From the NCBI RefSeq assembly GCF_000226095.1, contig NC_016475.1, forward strand, positions 4,092,001-4,156,000: DNA of 64,000 bases, in the 5' to 3' direction. Positions 12,285 through 22,845 of this stretch are shown here, in pieces (position 1 is the stretch's first letter; the number at the start of each line of letters is the position of its first letter). Both the position numbers and the translations under genes were made by a program. The DNA comes from Thermothelomyces thermophilus ATCC 42464. Its lineage: Eukaryota; Ascomycota; Sordariomycetes; Sordariales; Chaetomiaceae. Under the pieces are notes generated by a model, which saw only the letters and a list, made by a program, of their open reading frames with translations, made no database searches and was not told the origin of the DNA.

Positions 12285-12396
12285 GGCAACTTGGCCGAGT
12301 GGTCTAAGGCGACGCACTCAAGGAATCCCTTCCCCTTTGAAAAGGGGCTGCATTGCGTTCTCGCAAGAGGCGTGAGTTCGAATCTCACAGTTGTCA
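12285..12396 (+). tRNA. tRNA-Leu (anticodon CAA) with intron
   Basis: The acceptor arms GGCAACT (12285-12291) and AGTTGTC (12389-12395) pair with one G-U, with discriminator A at 12396. The D arm contains TGGCCGAGTGGTCTAAGGC. The anticodon stem ACGCA (12312-12316) pairs with TGCGT (12354-12358). The loop gives anticodon CAA at 12319-12321, and a roughly 30-nt intron (about 12323-12352) follows position 37. A long variable arm and the T arm GTGAG-TTCGAAT-CTCAC complete a class II leucine tRNA. It decodes UUG. Introns in tRNA-Leu(CAA) are common in fungi. Confidence 0.95.
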
Positions 12397-13353
12397 GAAT
12401 CAAGCCTGGTGAGGCAGGCTTCGCTTTTTGGCCTGTATTAACAAACTGCTAGTTTCTGCACGCCTGCAAACGACTTTGGTTTGGCGTCAGTCAGTCTTTT
12501 TGTGGTTTCGCTGTGCAGACCAGAGAAGCATCGAGCCTCTGCGGTTAAATCAAGGAAAAACGGTCTGATTAGTAGCAGACAATATTTCTCCTGATCTGGC
12601 CGCCAGAGTTGATCTCGTGGCACATACGGTAAGGAGACAGCCGTATCAGCACCCCAACCACTGGCACCCCACTGTCTGCGCAGCAAATCGCGGAGTCTTC
12701 CAGGAATGTAAGTATGTATATACACCGAGCGACCCCAATCAATCTTCGGTTACAATACCGAGGCGGGGATCGTGTCACGCACAGCAGCCGGTCGAGGACT
12801 TCCGCTAATTGGGCTATTTAATTATCCTTCGAAATGGTCTCCCCAATGAGAGTCGGGCTTGGCTACCTACCACTACCGGCGTGTACGGAATACCAAGCTC
12901 TAAGATACCCGAAAAGGGAGACGGAGCACTTTAACTACCAGCTGTTTTTGGTGGCATTTCGCGCCACGGACTTCCTGCCGCCCGAACAGGGGCTTATAAC
13001 AGAGACCGGGTATTTGAAACCATGCATAAACCAGGGTTACAGACGTTACTAGAGGTCTTCTGGAAGACGTCAAGACACTGACGAAGAAGCTTATACCCCC
13101 TATCGGAGGCTCCCGCCTGCAGTATCCATATCGTCCCTGCTGCTTAATCTGTATAAGCGCCCCAGTCAGACTAGGACATCATGTCCTGCCAGTGTCCATC
13201 AGCTGGAAGGGAAGAGAGCAGGTTCGGGGGGGTATCATGAAGATATAAAGTGACCTTACCCCCCGAGGCCTCGAGACCGACTCGAAGACTTCCAAGTTGC
13301 AAATCCAGGTGCAGCTAGGTCTAAACAACTCACAACCTGTACCAACCACCACC
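12397..13353. other. Intergenic region upstream of the SGNH esterase
   Basis: Nearly 1 kb between the tRNA and the esterase start. No coding potential that I trust. The right end should be the esterase promoter, and a TATA-like site is listed separately. Confidence 0.5.
13244..13250 (+). promoter_or_regulatory. Possible TATA box of the SGNH esterase gene
   Basis: TATAAAG lies 104 bp upstream of the esterase ATG, a usual distance for a fungal gene with a short 5' UTR. The transcription start is not known, so this is a suggestion from sequence and position only. Confidence 0.4.
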
Positions 13354-14226
13354 ATGCATATCTTGAGCTTCGTCTCGGCCTTCAGCCTGGCCAGCCTGGC
13401 CCTGGCAAGCCCAGTGGAGGTGGCGGAGCGTCAAGCCCAAAAGCTGCGGATCAGTACGTGAGCCCTCAAGGCCTGCGGGTTATACCACTCTGACCCGACT
13501 CTCGATCGGCTGCTAACAGATAGCAGTGCCCCTGGGCGACAGCATCACCGAGATCACCTGCTGGCGCGCCTTCGTGTGGGACCAGCTGGCCGCGGCCGGG
13601 CTGGCCGACCAGGTGCAGTACGTCGGGTCGCAGAACAGCAACCCGCAGGGCTGCCAGCCCCAGACCGCCAACTGGGACCAGCACCACGAGGGCCACTCTG
13701 GCTGGCTGGCTATCGACATCGCCAACAACTACCTGGCCAACTGGCTCCGGAGCACGCCTGCCGACATTGTCATGTTCATGCTGGGCACCAACGATGTCGT
13801 GCGCGGGCACACTACGGATGAGATCATCAACGCCTACACCAAGATGGTCGAGATCATGCGAGCGGCGAACCCAAACACCAAGATCATTGTAAGTGTGCCC
13901 CCCAGATGCTTCGTCACAAGGATTGGGTAATTAGGCCTCCCTAGCGCACAAGCGGCTGACCGACCACCCTCTTTCCGCAGGTCGACCTCGTCATCCCGCT
14001 CCCCTTCTCCAACGGCCCGATCCAGGCCATCAACTCGCGCATCCCCCAGTGGGCCGCCGGCCTCAACTCGACCGAGTCGCCCATCGTCGTCGCCGATTGC
14101 TACCAGGGCTTCACCTCTTCCATGCTCCGCGACGGTGTGCACCCCAATCTCGAAGGCGACCGCCTCATCGCCTCGCGCGTCGGTCCGCTGCTGCTGGATT
14201 ACGTCAAGCAGTCGCTGGGTCAGTAA
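13354..14226 (+). CDS. Secreted SGNH/GDSL esterase, CE3-like (acetyl xylan esterase type)
   Basis: Exons 13354-13453, 13527-13888 and 13981-14226 join in frame across two GT..AG introns to give 235 residues. Residues 1-19 (MHILSFVSAFSLASLALAS) are a clear secretion signal, followed by a short segment ending ERQ. The SGNH blocks are visible: GDS with the nucleophile Ser39 in MPLGDSITE, GTND in FMLGTNDVV, and the C-terminal Asp/His of DGVHPN. This arrangement and length fit carbohydrate esterase family 3, which removes acetyl groups from xylan outside the cell, although other GDSL esterases share the motifs. No cellulose-binding module is present. The upstream TATAAAG and ACC ACC context before ATG support the start. 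Confidence 0.9.
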
Positions 14227-16042
14227 GGCCAGGGTTGAGGGAGGATATCGTAAGGGACATGAGCCATTCTGCTATGCTAGAACGAGGACGCGCTCTCATT
14301 GATGAGTGGATAGCTAAAAACATTTGGACGTGAGCAATGATAACTTTTATTACTTGTGCAATATTAAAATAAGGATGTTTATAGCAATGGTAAATTATCA
14401 TCCGTCCATGTCCTGCAGGAGTGAGCTCAGAGTCTGACCGGGAGACGCGAAAATGATGTCTGTACAAACCTCATCGGCCAGGGGTTCCTCTCCCGTCGGG
14501 GCTTTCGCCGGCTCGGCAGTGGTGGCGACTGCGGGGACAGGCTGGGGACACGACGCTCCCTGGCCCTGTTCGGCCCTGGCCTTCTTCCTCTTCTCTCCTT
14601 CATGGCCTCGATCCGATCTCCCATAGCACCTTTACCGTTCTGCGTCAGCTCGATGCAATGACTCACTCGAGCGCGCTCCTCCTCGGTCATCTTTTCGAGC
14701 TGTTTCGGGAATGTTTTAATTAGATGTCGAGTTCGGCGTACACGACGCATTGTTACGGACTTACGTCGGTGCTGGTCTGGGAGGACGACTGAGAACGATC
14801 GGTAATTACTTAGAATTCACAGGCACTGTCATAATGTTAGCTTTCACCAATATCGTCCATTTCGTCAATACTTAATTACTGGTCATGGTGGCGGCAGCGG
14901 TGCTTGAAGTTGATATCTGGAACGTCAATATCAGCAGTTCTCAACAAGAGAAAGATTGTACGGTTGTAAGGCGCTGTTCTTACATGCTTTTGGAGTTGCT
15001 TATTCGGTCTAAATATTGAAGAGCATTCGCATCGACTTCCCAGCATTTTAACGGTAATCTTGAACGTGCTATTACACCCGCCGGGAATAGCGCCCTTCCA
15101 AATAGGGTAGAATAGCGGCGCGTCTAAACCCCCAGCGCGCCTGCGACATAAATAAGAGCCTCTCCTCCGACGTCCCTTTCTTGTACTCTCGACTTCCTCC
15201 CTTCCTTTCCCTCACTCTATACCCTGTCTCCTCGAATATGTACATCACGTACGCCTCTTTAATCCTCATTTCGCCAAGGCAGACGCGTGTCTGCCCTACC
15301 CCTTGTCTTCCCCTCTTTCCGCCGGCTCCTCGAACCCGTACACATAGTCTTGCGCAGTTCCCCCCTTTTTTTGTTAGCAACTGTTTCCCCGAGCCCTGCT
15401 CCTTTACTGCTTGCTGATTGAAGCCTTCTGGCTGGAGGAGGAGGATTGCAACGCTGGCTGGTAGAGTCGACCGGGCACCAGGCAGCCGCCACCGCATGCT
15501 GAACGGTTACAATGTGGTGTTAGGTCAAGCGACAGCGTTGCCGAGGATATCGTCTCATCGGTAGGTAGTTGAGGGGAGACGGAGATGGGTATGTTTATCT
15601 GGCAGTGCAAAACGGTTGCCTGAGTAATAGTCATGCTAAAGGACAAACAGAAGCGACATGTGGAAGCCCGTGCCGATGAGGTAGTGGCTGGACCGCTCAG
15701 GCTTGTGGGCGGCGAGATGCGCTTGATTGTGATTCCAGGGGTATCAGATGGCACTGCAATCACAGTTTCGATGGCGGATGCATCGAGGAGGTGAAGATCA
15801 ATCCCGCGCTCAGCCACGGCCTGTTTGAAAGCAACGGGCAGCTTCTTCTCCAGCCCGTCATCCTTCACGCCGGCAACATTCAGGCAGTCCTTGTAGTTAC
15901 ATTGGTACGGTCGCTCGTTGTAGAGTCAAGCAAACTGGACTTGGCATCGAATCACATCGCTCGAAGAGGCGCAGTCCACCACGGCAGCGAGCCAAGCCGA
16001 GAGGAGGATACATCAGTGGAGAAGAGCGGTATTAGTAGGTCG
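14227..16042. other. Intergenic region with no confident gene
   Basis: About 1.8 kb. On the minus strand, 15868-15720 encodes a plausible segment (GLEKKLPVAFKQAVAERG, then SAIETVIAVPSDTPG), preceded by a frame containing YQCNYKDCLN. This could be a remnant or a small unrecognised gene. A minus-strand frame at 14750-14430 with EEERARVSHCIELTQ is equally uncertain. I do not call either as a gene. Confidence 0.4.
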
Positions 16043-16519
16043 GACCCCCTGGATTCCGTACACCCCACATTCCGAACAGCCCACATTCCGAACAGCCCTA
16101 ACACCCATACCGCTACTTCAAATCCTCAACTTGAACTTACTACAACTCAGTCAATCTTCGGCCAAACAAGCTCATTTTTAAATATAAAAGGACTTCGAAT
16201 TAGCCTAGTTACGATAGAAAAACGAAGCTCTAAAGGCATAGTTAGAAGTAGCCTAGCCGTCAAAAAGAAAGAGGGTATAAATTAACTTAAATAGCTAGTT
16301 TGCTTTAATTAAATAGGTCTATAGGGCTTAGATTAAGGCCGGCCGTATAGAGGATATTATAGCTAAAGAGAGCGAGCCTGAAGGTACTAAATCGGAGGGT
16401 TCCTATACTTTAGTGGGTTAGATATAGTTATAATATATAGTGTTAAAAAAGATAGGTTGGTTCTTAGGTGTGGGTTTGCCACGTGTTTGGAATGTGGGGT
16501 GTTCGGAATCCAGGGGGTC
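16043..16519. mobile_element. Small non-autonomous DNA element with terminal inverted repeats
   Basis: The left end begins GACCCCCTGGATTCCG at 16043. The reverse complement of the right end, from 16519, begins GACCCCCTGGATTCCG too. The match continues through ACCCCACATTCC for about 36 bp with two mismatches. The 477-bp element is too short for a transposase. Its centre is AT-rich with many TA steps, unlike the flanks, which suggests RIP. Next to the left end, CACATTCCGAACAGCC is repeated twice in tandem (about 16066-16097). A TA lies right of the right end, but the left flank reads CG, so no target-site duplication is established. Length and ends fit a MITE of the Tc1-mariner/pogo type, but the superfamily is a guess. 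Confidence 0.75.
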
Positions 16520-17439
16520 TAACTTATAGAATACCCGATCTATCTCCGTTACCGGCGCATATTGGTGCCAATGTCCAGCTATCGGCTATCTTCTGTCCAT
16601 TGTGCTTGTCATCCTGATTTGGGTAGATAAGACCCAAGAAGACTTTCTCGATGAATGATACTGCATTCGCGCGAGAACAGCGAGGTTGCATCCGCCTCGC
16701 TTGTAAGATCTAGGCAACGCATTTGACCTCTCGAGCTCCCCTACAATCCAGTTTCTAGGGTTGATTGCTATCATTGCAGAGTATCGCCTCTTCTTGAACG
16801 CAAATCTCCTTGATAAACTTGTGATGCTCATAGCAATCCTGCATGGATAGCCGGGGCCCGGGCTTGTGTACTAATGATCATTCTGCTGCTCTGACCAACT
16901 CCACGGGAATTCAGTTCCATTCTCGATGAAACGTCAATCTCATTGTTCCAGCAATGCTAAACACTAAGCAAGGCCTTCGTCCATAGATTAACTTTCGGGG
17001 TTATAACTCCTGGCCACCCCGCGGAGAGCCCTTCCAGCCAAACCTGCAGACGCCTCTCTCTGAGTTTTCATACATTCATGAGGTCCAAACATGTGCACCT
17101 GGCGTTCACCTTTCCCATGTGTGAGATTGTGTCATGAGGTTCCGATTGAAGCGGTCTAATACTGTCGTGGTCAGTCATGACAACGCCCAGCCCTACTTTT
17201 GACGCCGCACTTTGGCATTCCCCGGCCAATCCCTTCGAAACAGCTCACGAGCAGGGATTGTTCACGCCAACCGGCCCCGTCCTGCTCCGTTTCAGCTTGC
17301 CTATTTCTGGCGCTTGGCCGGTGGCGCAGCCGCGACAGACGCGACAGCGGTGTCTATCTCCCAATCCTTTACATAGTAAGCTTGCCGCGGTTGGCCTTCC
17401 GGTCAATCCTCCAGACTCCAGTGTTTGTATTGTACAGAA
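16520..17439. other. Intergenic region
   Basis: Between the inverted-repeat element and the glycosyltransferase gene. It should carry the promoter of the latter. No other supported feature. Confidence 0.5.
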
Positions 17440-18631
17440 ATGGGTTGCCCAATGCTGCTCTCCGCCAAACGGGCGATCATCGCAACCTGCGGCATTGCAG
17501 CATGCGTGATCCTGGTCAGTTTCAACCGACTCCGTCTCGTCACAGCGGCGAGTCAACGGTCCACGGAAGCATGGGGTGGGCTGCAGCCGCACTGGACGAC
17601 CGAGCAGGAGGAGCCGCGGTTTGCGTACGTGCAGTATGCGACGGATATCAACTACTTGTGCAACGCGGTAGGCAGCACCCGGCCGGGACGGACCTCTCTA
17701 CATCCACTAAAGCCATTCAGATCATGAACTTTGTGCGTCTCGACCGGTACGGAACGCATTTTGATCGGGTGTTGATCCATCCCCGCGATTGGGCCGAGGT
17801 TCGTCAGCATCTATATACGAAGCACAAACAGAACCCTATTAACAACCATCTAATTAGCCCGGCGACAGCCGCGAGCAGATCGCCCTGAGCCGAATCCGAT
17901 CGCAGTACCCGCACGTCCAACTGCGCCCGGTCGAGGTGCTCTCGACGTCGGCCGGCGATCCCACGTGGCACAAGAGCCTGACGAAGTTCCACGCGTTCGC
18001 CCTGACCGACTACACGCGCGTGCTCGTCTTCGACTCCGACTCGATGGTGCTCAACAACATGGACCACTGCTTCCTCGCCCCGCTGGCCCCGGTCGCCGTC
18101 CCGCGCGCGTACTGGCTCCACGACGCCTCGTCGTCGTCCAGCAGCATCAAGGACCAGATTCTCGCATCCCACGTGATGCTGATCGAGCCCAACCAACGCA
18201 CCTTCGAGCGGATCCTGGCCGAGGCCCGCTCGTCCGGCGCCTTCGACATGGAGGTGCTCAACGCCCTGTTTGCCGACTCGGCCATGATCCTGCCGCATCG
18301 GCGGTACGCCCTGCTCACGGGCGAGTTCCGCACCAAGGACCACCGCCACTACCTGTCCGAGGACCCAGACGCGGAGTGGAACGCCACGGCCGAGGTGTCG
18401 CGCGCCTATCTGGTGCACTTTAGCGACTGGCCGCTGCCCAAGCCGTGGCTGCCGCGCTCGCCGGAGCAGTGGGCGGCGGCCCTGCCGGCGTGCGGCGATG
18501 GCGAGGAGGATGCCGAGCGGCCGGATCGGCCGCGGTGTGCGGATCGGGTCATGTGGACGAGATTCTATGAGGATTATGATCGGGACCGGCGGGAGGTTTG
18601 CGGGCCGTTGGGTATGACTGGAGAGAGCTAG
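17440..18631 (+). CDS. GT8-like glycosyltransferase, type II membrane protein
   Basis: Exons 17440-17667, 17721-17798 and 17858-18631 join in phase 0 to give 359 residues. Residues about 10-28 are a single hydrophobic anchor after a short basic N-terminus, so the catalytic part probably faces the Golgi lumen. FAYVQYATDINYLCNA starts the nucleotide-sugar-binding fold. The DxD metal motif is DSD at 161-163 in RVLVFDSDSMVLNNMDH. The C-terminal HFSDWPLPKPW is typical of fungal proteins annotated as GT8 or as GNT1-like N-acetylglucosaminyltransferases. The donor of intron 2 (GTTCGT) is weak, so that boundary is the least certain. The sugar transferred and the acceptor cannot be told from sequence. 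Confidence 0.85.
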
Positions 18632-19278
18632 ATAGGCATGCATCGGGGAGAAGAACAGGTCTGTAATTAACCCCGGTAGGCCTGCTCACCACGGCTCTTC
18701 CCGGATGTGATCCGGCTCCTGCGCCACCTCGAGGACGGAGAATGCAGTGGTTATTATACAGGGTTCTATGGTATGGTTGCATTAGACTAGGCGTCCGGAC
18801 AACTGCAAGTTTTAAATCATTATACACGGTAGAGCTTATAATTCTCCTCTTCCTATTGCGATCTAACCAAGTCTATAGTGTTAGTACTAGATTCTATATG
18901 ATCTATAACCTAGTGTCATCCCAAAATAAATTACATTAGTTTATATTTTAGAGATTAAAATAATAATATTACATAGTATTAAAAATATATGTACTATAGG
19001 TGGTTAGGGCGGCCTGTAATGCTCTGTTAAAATTATAGGACCACTATACGTAACGGTAGATTAGAGGGTATATAGTAGGTAGCTAGTCTTTGGAACGTTA
19101 GCCAGGAGATAGATCTTAGAAGACAGAACTGCCCCAAGAGAGTTACCTATCACACTATAGTAATTATAAGCAAGATACCTGATAGATAGTACTTTGTAGA
19201 TACTTTCGTTAGATAATCATATGTTTTACTTATCCTTGTCCTTCTAAGCTCAGAGCTATAATTTCAGCAAAAACTAAA
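18632..19278. other. AT-rich, RIP-like island
   Basis: From about 18780 the sequence turns AT-rich with many TA steps and stops in every frame, unlike the GC-rich gene before it. It looks like an old mutated repeat fragment lying next to a tRNA gene. No ends or family can be recognised. Confidence 0.5.
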
Positions 19279-19350
19279 CTCCGGTACGGGGAGTCGAACC
19301 CCGAGCTTCGCGGTGAAAACGCGATATGTTAACCGTTACACTATACCGGA
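19279..19350 (-). tRNA. tRNA-Glu (anticodon TTC)
   Basis: On the minus strand TCCGGTA (19350-19344) pairs fully with TACCGGA (19286-19280), with discriminator G at 19279. The D arm holds TGTAACGGTTAACA. The anticodon arm CGCGT-TTTCACC-GCG gives TTC, which decodes GAA. The T arm is CGGGG-TTCGACT-CCCCG. There is no intron. Confidence 0.95.
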
Positions 19351-20102
19351 ATTACCCCGCTGACCCGCTGAGATCCGCGATTGGATGGGAGTCTGGGCAG
19401 ATGTAGACTTCTAAGAAGGAAGCAACGACTGAGGAACACGATCGAGTCTGCCAACTGAACCGGAAAGTGCACCTCGGTCGCATTTTCCTGATGTCCATAC
19501 CCACATACCATCTAGCATGATTTAAAAACTGGCTGTGGCTAATCATGCTTTGCAGCTGTACAAAATATCTACTTCATTATCACAAGTTATCTGTTGATTC
19601 GTGGTTTTGTCTAATTACTCCGGACAGGCATCGCAACACGAAGTGGCCCAACACGAGACTAAAAAGTGCTTGAAATTGGAGTTTTCCTCTTGGGTCACTC
19701 CACAGCCACGTTCTTCGCTGCCGCCTTAGCCCCGTCCTGTGTCTCGTCTATCAACTTTCCCTTGCCCTGGCCGTGTTCGGTTTGCGCAGGCAAAACAATA
19801 GATTACGTTAACCCTGTCCCGGAACGGTGTCAATCCCGGTAAGAATTCATTATAAGAGCGGGAGGAGCAACCAGGACTTACCAGATTTGCAGCTCAGGAT
19901 TTCGTCCTCATGATTGGAGGTTGCCTTACCTATCCCAGGATCTCGGTTAGCGGTATTTCGTAAGCTGCGGGGGCCTGGATGCTACTCTACCAAGTAGAGT
20001 AAGTCAAGGTCAGACTTCGCGTCCTAAATCATCATCCGCCCTTCATCCTGGGGCCGCAAGTCGCATTCTTCGACCCAAGCTTTGAAACTGGACACCGACG
20101 AC
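19351..20102. other. Intergenic region
   Basis: Upstream region of the membrane-anchored hydrolase gene, likely with its promoter and 5' UTR. No gene or RNA recognised. Confidence 0.5.
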
Positions 20103-22437
20103 ATGGGAGAGAATTCGAAAGAGTTTGGTCACCTATGGCAGCCGCAACCACATTCTCAGGCGGCGGGTTCGAGTCGCCGACAAGGCTCGAGATGGCGCTC
20201 CCCACTCGGCGGCATATTGGCGAGCCTCATCGTCCTAGGCTGCCTTGCCAACTTCCGATACTTCGCCGCTATCAAGACGCCAGGAGTTACCGTCGATGAG
20301 CCGGCTCCCTCCCTCAAGGATCCCATGAACCCATGGGAATCGGTGAGTTCTACACTTTCTTCTCCATCTCATCCAACACCGGCCAAGATTTGCAAACAAA
20401 TCATCACCTGACACTTGCTGGCCTTGCCCAAGATCACCCCGAGCCCTGACTTGGCCTGGCACCCCTGCTACACCGCAATCAACCCTTCCTTCCTCTGCGC
20501 GCGCCTGACCGTGCCCATGGATTACGCGCACGAGAACGATGACCCGGACGGGACCAAGGTCCACCTCGCCCTGGTCCTTCTCCCGCCAGCGTCCCAGGGC
20601 CAAACCCCGTCGGACCACACCACCACGGATCCGCCCAAGAAGGCACCACTCCTGATCAACCCGGGCGGGCCCGGCGGCTCGGGAGCCCTCCTCGCCCTCC
20701 TCATGGGCCCTTCCCTGCAGCGCGCCCTCGGCACTGATCAACCCATCCTCGGCTTCGACCCCCGCGGCGTCGGTTTCACCACGCCCGTGGCCGACTGCTG
20801 GGCGGCTCCCGCACCCCCTGACGCGTGCGACGACGAGGACGGCGGCGGCGGCGGCGGCGGCGCAGGACCGGCGTGCGAGGACGACGCGGCCAAGGGCCTG
20901 CTGCGCCGGGTCGAGTGGGAGCAGGTCAACACCGCGTACGGGCTGGTCGGGGAGAGCGAGGCGGCGACGCGGTACCTCGAGGCCGGGCACCGCGGCGTCA
21001 ACGCGCTGTGCCGCAGCCGTGACGACCGGCACGGCGGCGCCAGCGGCCTGGCGTGGTCGGGAACGGGGGAGGTCGCGCGGGACATGGCGAGGATCGTCGA
21101 CAAGTGGGACGAGTGGGTCGACCTGGAGGAGGAAGAGGCGGGCGCGGCGGCGGAGCGGGAGATGAGGGGCAAGCTGGTCTACTGGGGCTTCTCGTACGGG
21201 ACCTACCTCGGCGCCACCTTTGCGAGAATGTTCCCCCACCGGGTCGGGAGGCTGCTGCTGGACGGGGTAGTCGACGCCGAGCTGTATGAGAGACCGGTGT
21301 GGAAGGAGAGCCTGGTGGACGCGGACAAGGTGCTGGACGAGTTCTTCCGCTACTGCGCCGCGGCCGGGCGGGACTGCGCCCTCTACCGGGACGGGGACCA
21401 GGCAGACGACGTGCGGAGGAAGTACGAGACGGTCATGGAGAGGCTGCGGACCAGCCCCGTCACCTTCACCCACCCGGACTACTTCTACCCGGTCATCCTC
21501 CGGGAGAGCCTTGTCAAGCAGCTGGCCTTCACCGTCCTGTACTCACCGATCCAGGGGTTTCCCGGCCTCGCCTGGATCCTCGACTGCATCTACGAGGGCA
21601 GGTACGAGCAGCTCAGCGCCATGTTCCAGGATTCCGAGCTGATGTGCTCGGTTCCCGGAAACAACTTGCTCATGGGTCTCAAGACGGACGCCCAGCGCGC
21701 CGTCATGTGCAGCGACAAGCGACAGCCCGTAAGCCGACTTCTCCCCTTTCTCCCTACTCTGATCCCCACCTTTGAACTTTGGGCCGCTAACCAAAATATT
21801 TTCTTTTGTGAAGGTGAACATGACCGTGCCCGATTGGGAGGCAGAGCACAAGAACATGGCCGAGCTCTCCCAGTTCGCCGGCATCTGGATGGGCATCATG
21901 ATGCAGTGCAGCGGCTGGGACGTCTCTCCTCCGCACAGGGCTCCCATGGGGCCCTGGACCTCCTCGCGGGGCCAGTTCGAGACGGCCAACCCGATCCTCT
22001 TCCTCTCCAACACGCACGACCCGGTCACCCCGCTCCGCGCGGCCGTCAAGATGGCGCTCAAGTTCAAGGGCGCCGGGCTGCTGGAGCAGAAGTCGCTCGG
22101 GCACTGCACCGTCTCGACCGTGTCGAGGTGCACGACCAGGGTAGTGAGGGAGTACCTCGCGACCGGCAAGGTGCCGCCGCCGCCCGCGGCGGTGGACGGC
22201 AATTACACCGGCGAGTGGATGCGTTGCGACGTGGACGAGGTGCCCTGGAGGCCGGCGGGCCCGAAGCTGGCTGCATCTCTGGAAGACGAGGAGCGCGACA
22301 TGATCGACGCGTGGCGGCAGCTGCGCAGGACGTTGGATAGCATGGAGAGGTGGAACGTGGGGAGGTGGCGGAAGGGGATGGACGGAGAGGCCGTCATGGA
22401 GTTGTTCAGAGAGGTTAAAAATGTACTGGCCGAGTAA
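20103..22437 (+). CDS. Membrane-anchored alpha/beta hydrolase with TAP-like C-terminal domain (peptidase S33 type)
   Basis: Exons 20103-20342, 20433-21728 and 21814-22437 join in phase 0 to give 719 residues. A basic, polar N-terminus is followed by one hydrophobic segment (about residues 36-52, GGILASLIVLGCLANF), so this is a type II anchored protein with an extracellular or lumenal enzyme. The oxyanion region is NPGGPGGSG and the fold continues with FDPRGVGFT. The nucleophile elbow GFSYGTYLG has Ser334. Asp581 in SNTHDPVTP and His609 in LGHCT complete the triad inside a TAP-like C-terminal domain. Known relatives are tripeptidyl or prolyl aminopeptidase-like hydrolases. A Gly run after DDEDGG (GGC repeat near 20841-20863) and a Glu/Ala-rich loop are insertions that look poorly conserved. 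The ATG at 20103 is the first in the frame. Confidence 0.88.
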
Positions 22438-22845
22438 TCTAGCCCCTCTTTTGTACGTATGTATGTACATACATATATATACAACGGCGGATTGTGTAAT
22501 TTATGGCATCAGACTCTCCGCGAGGTAATTATTACTCGTGATTGTGAAAGGCGAGCGGAACTCCTGAATAACCATCTTCACTTTCCCACTCCATTCCTCG
22601 CACATTTCGACCTAATTAATTAGGTATAATTAATATGTCAAGAGCCAGAGATGCACAACATCATACAAACCCCGTGATATTATTTTTTATTGCATCAGCC
22701 CATATAAGCCCAAATACATGTCTCAACTCGGAGACCCGTCCCGTCAAGAAAAGGATATCATCCGGTAAACCCCCTTCCCATTTTTGATTTTGGTTTCAGA
22801 CCGTATTAATTACCAAACGCCCGAGGAAGAAGAAGAAGCCAACCC
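22438..22845. other. Intergenic region between convergent genes
   Basis: Holds the 3' UTRs of the hydrolase (+) and the zinc-cluster regulator (-). A short tetranucleotide repeat (GTAT/GTAC) followed by a TA run lies at about 22454-22482. Confidence 0.55.

Noticed and set aside
20235-21473. Minus-strand open frame of 412 codons
   Set aside because: Antisense to the alpha/beta hydrolase; low-complexity Val/Arg/Gly composition.
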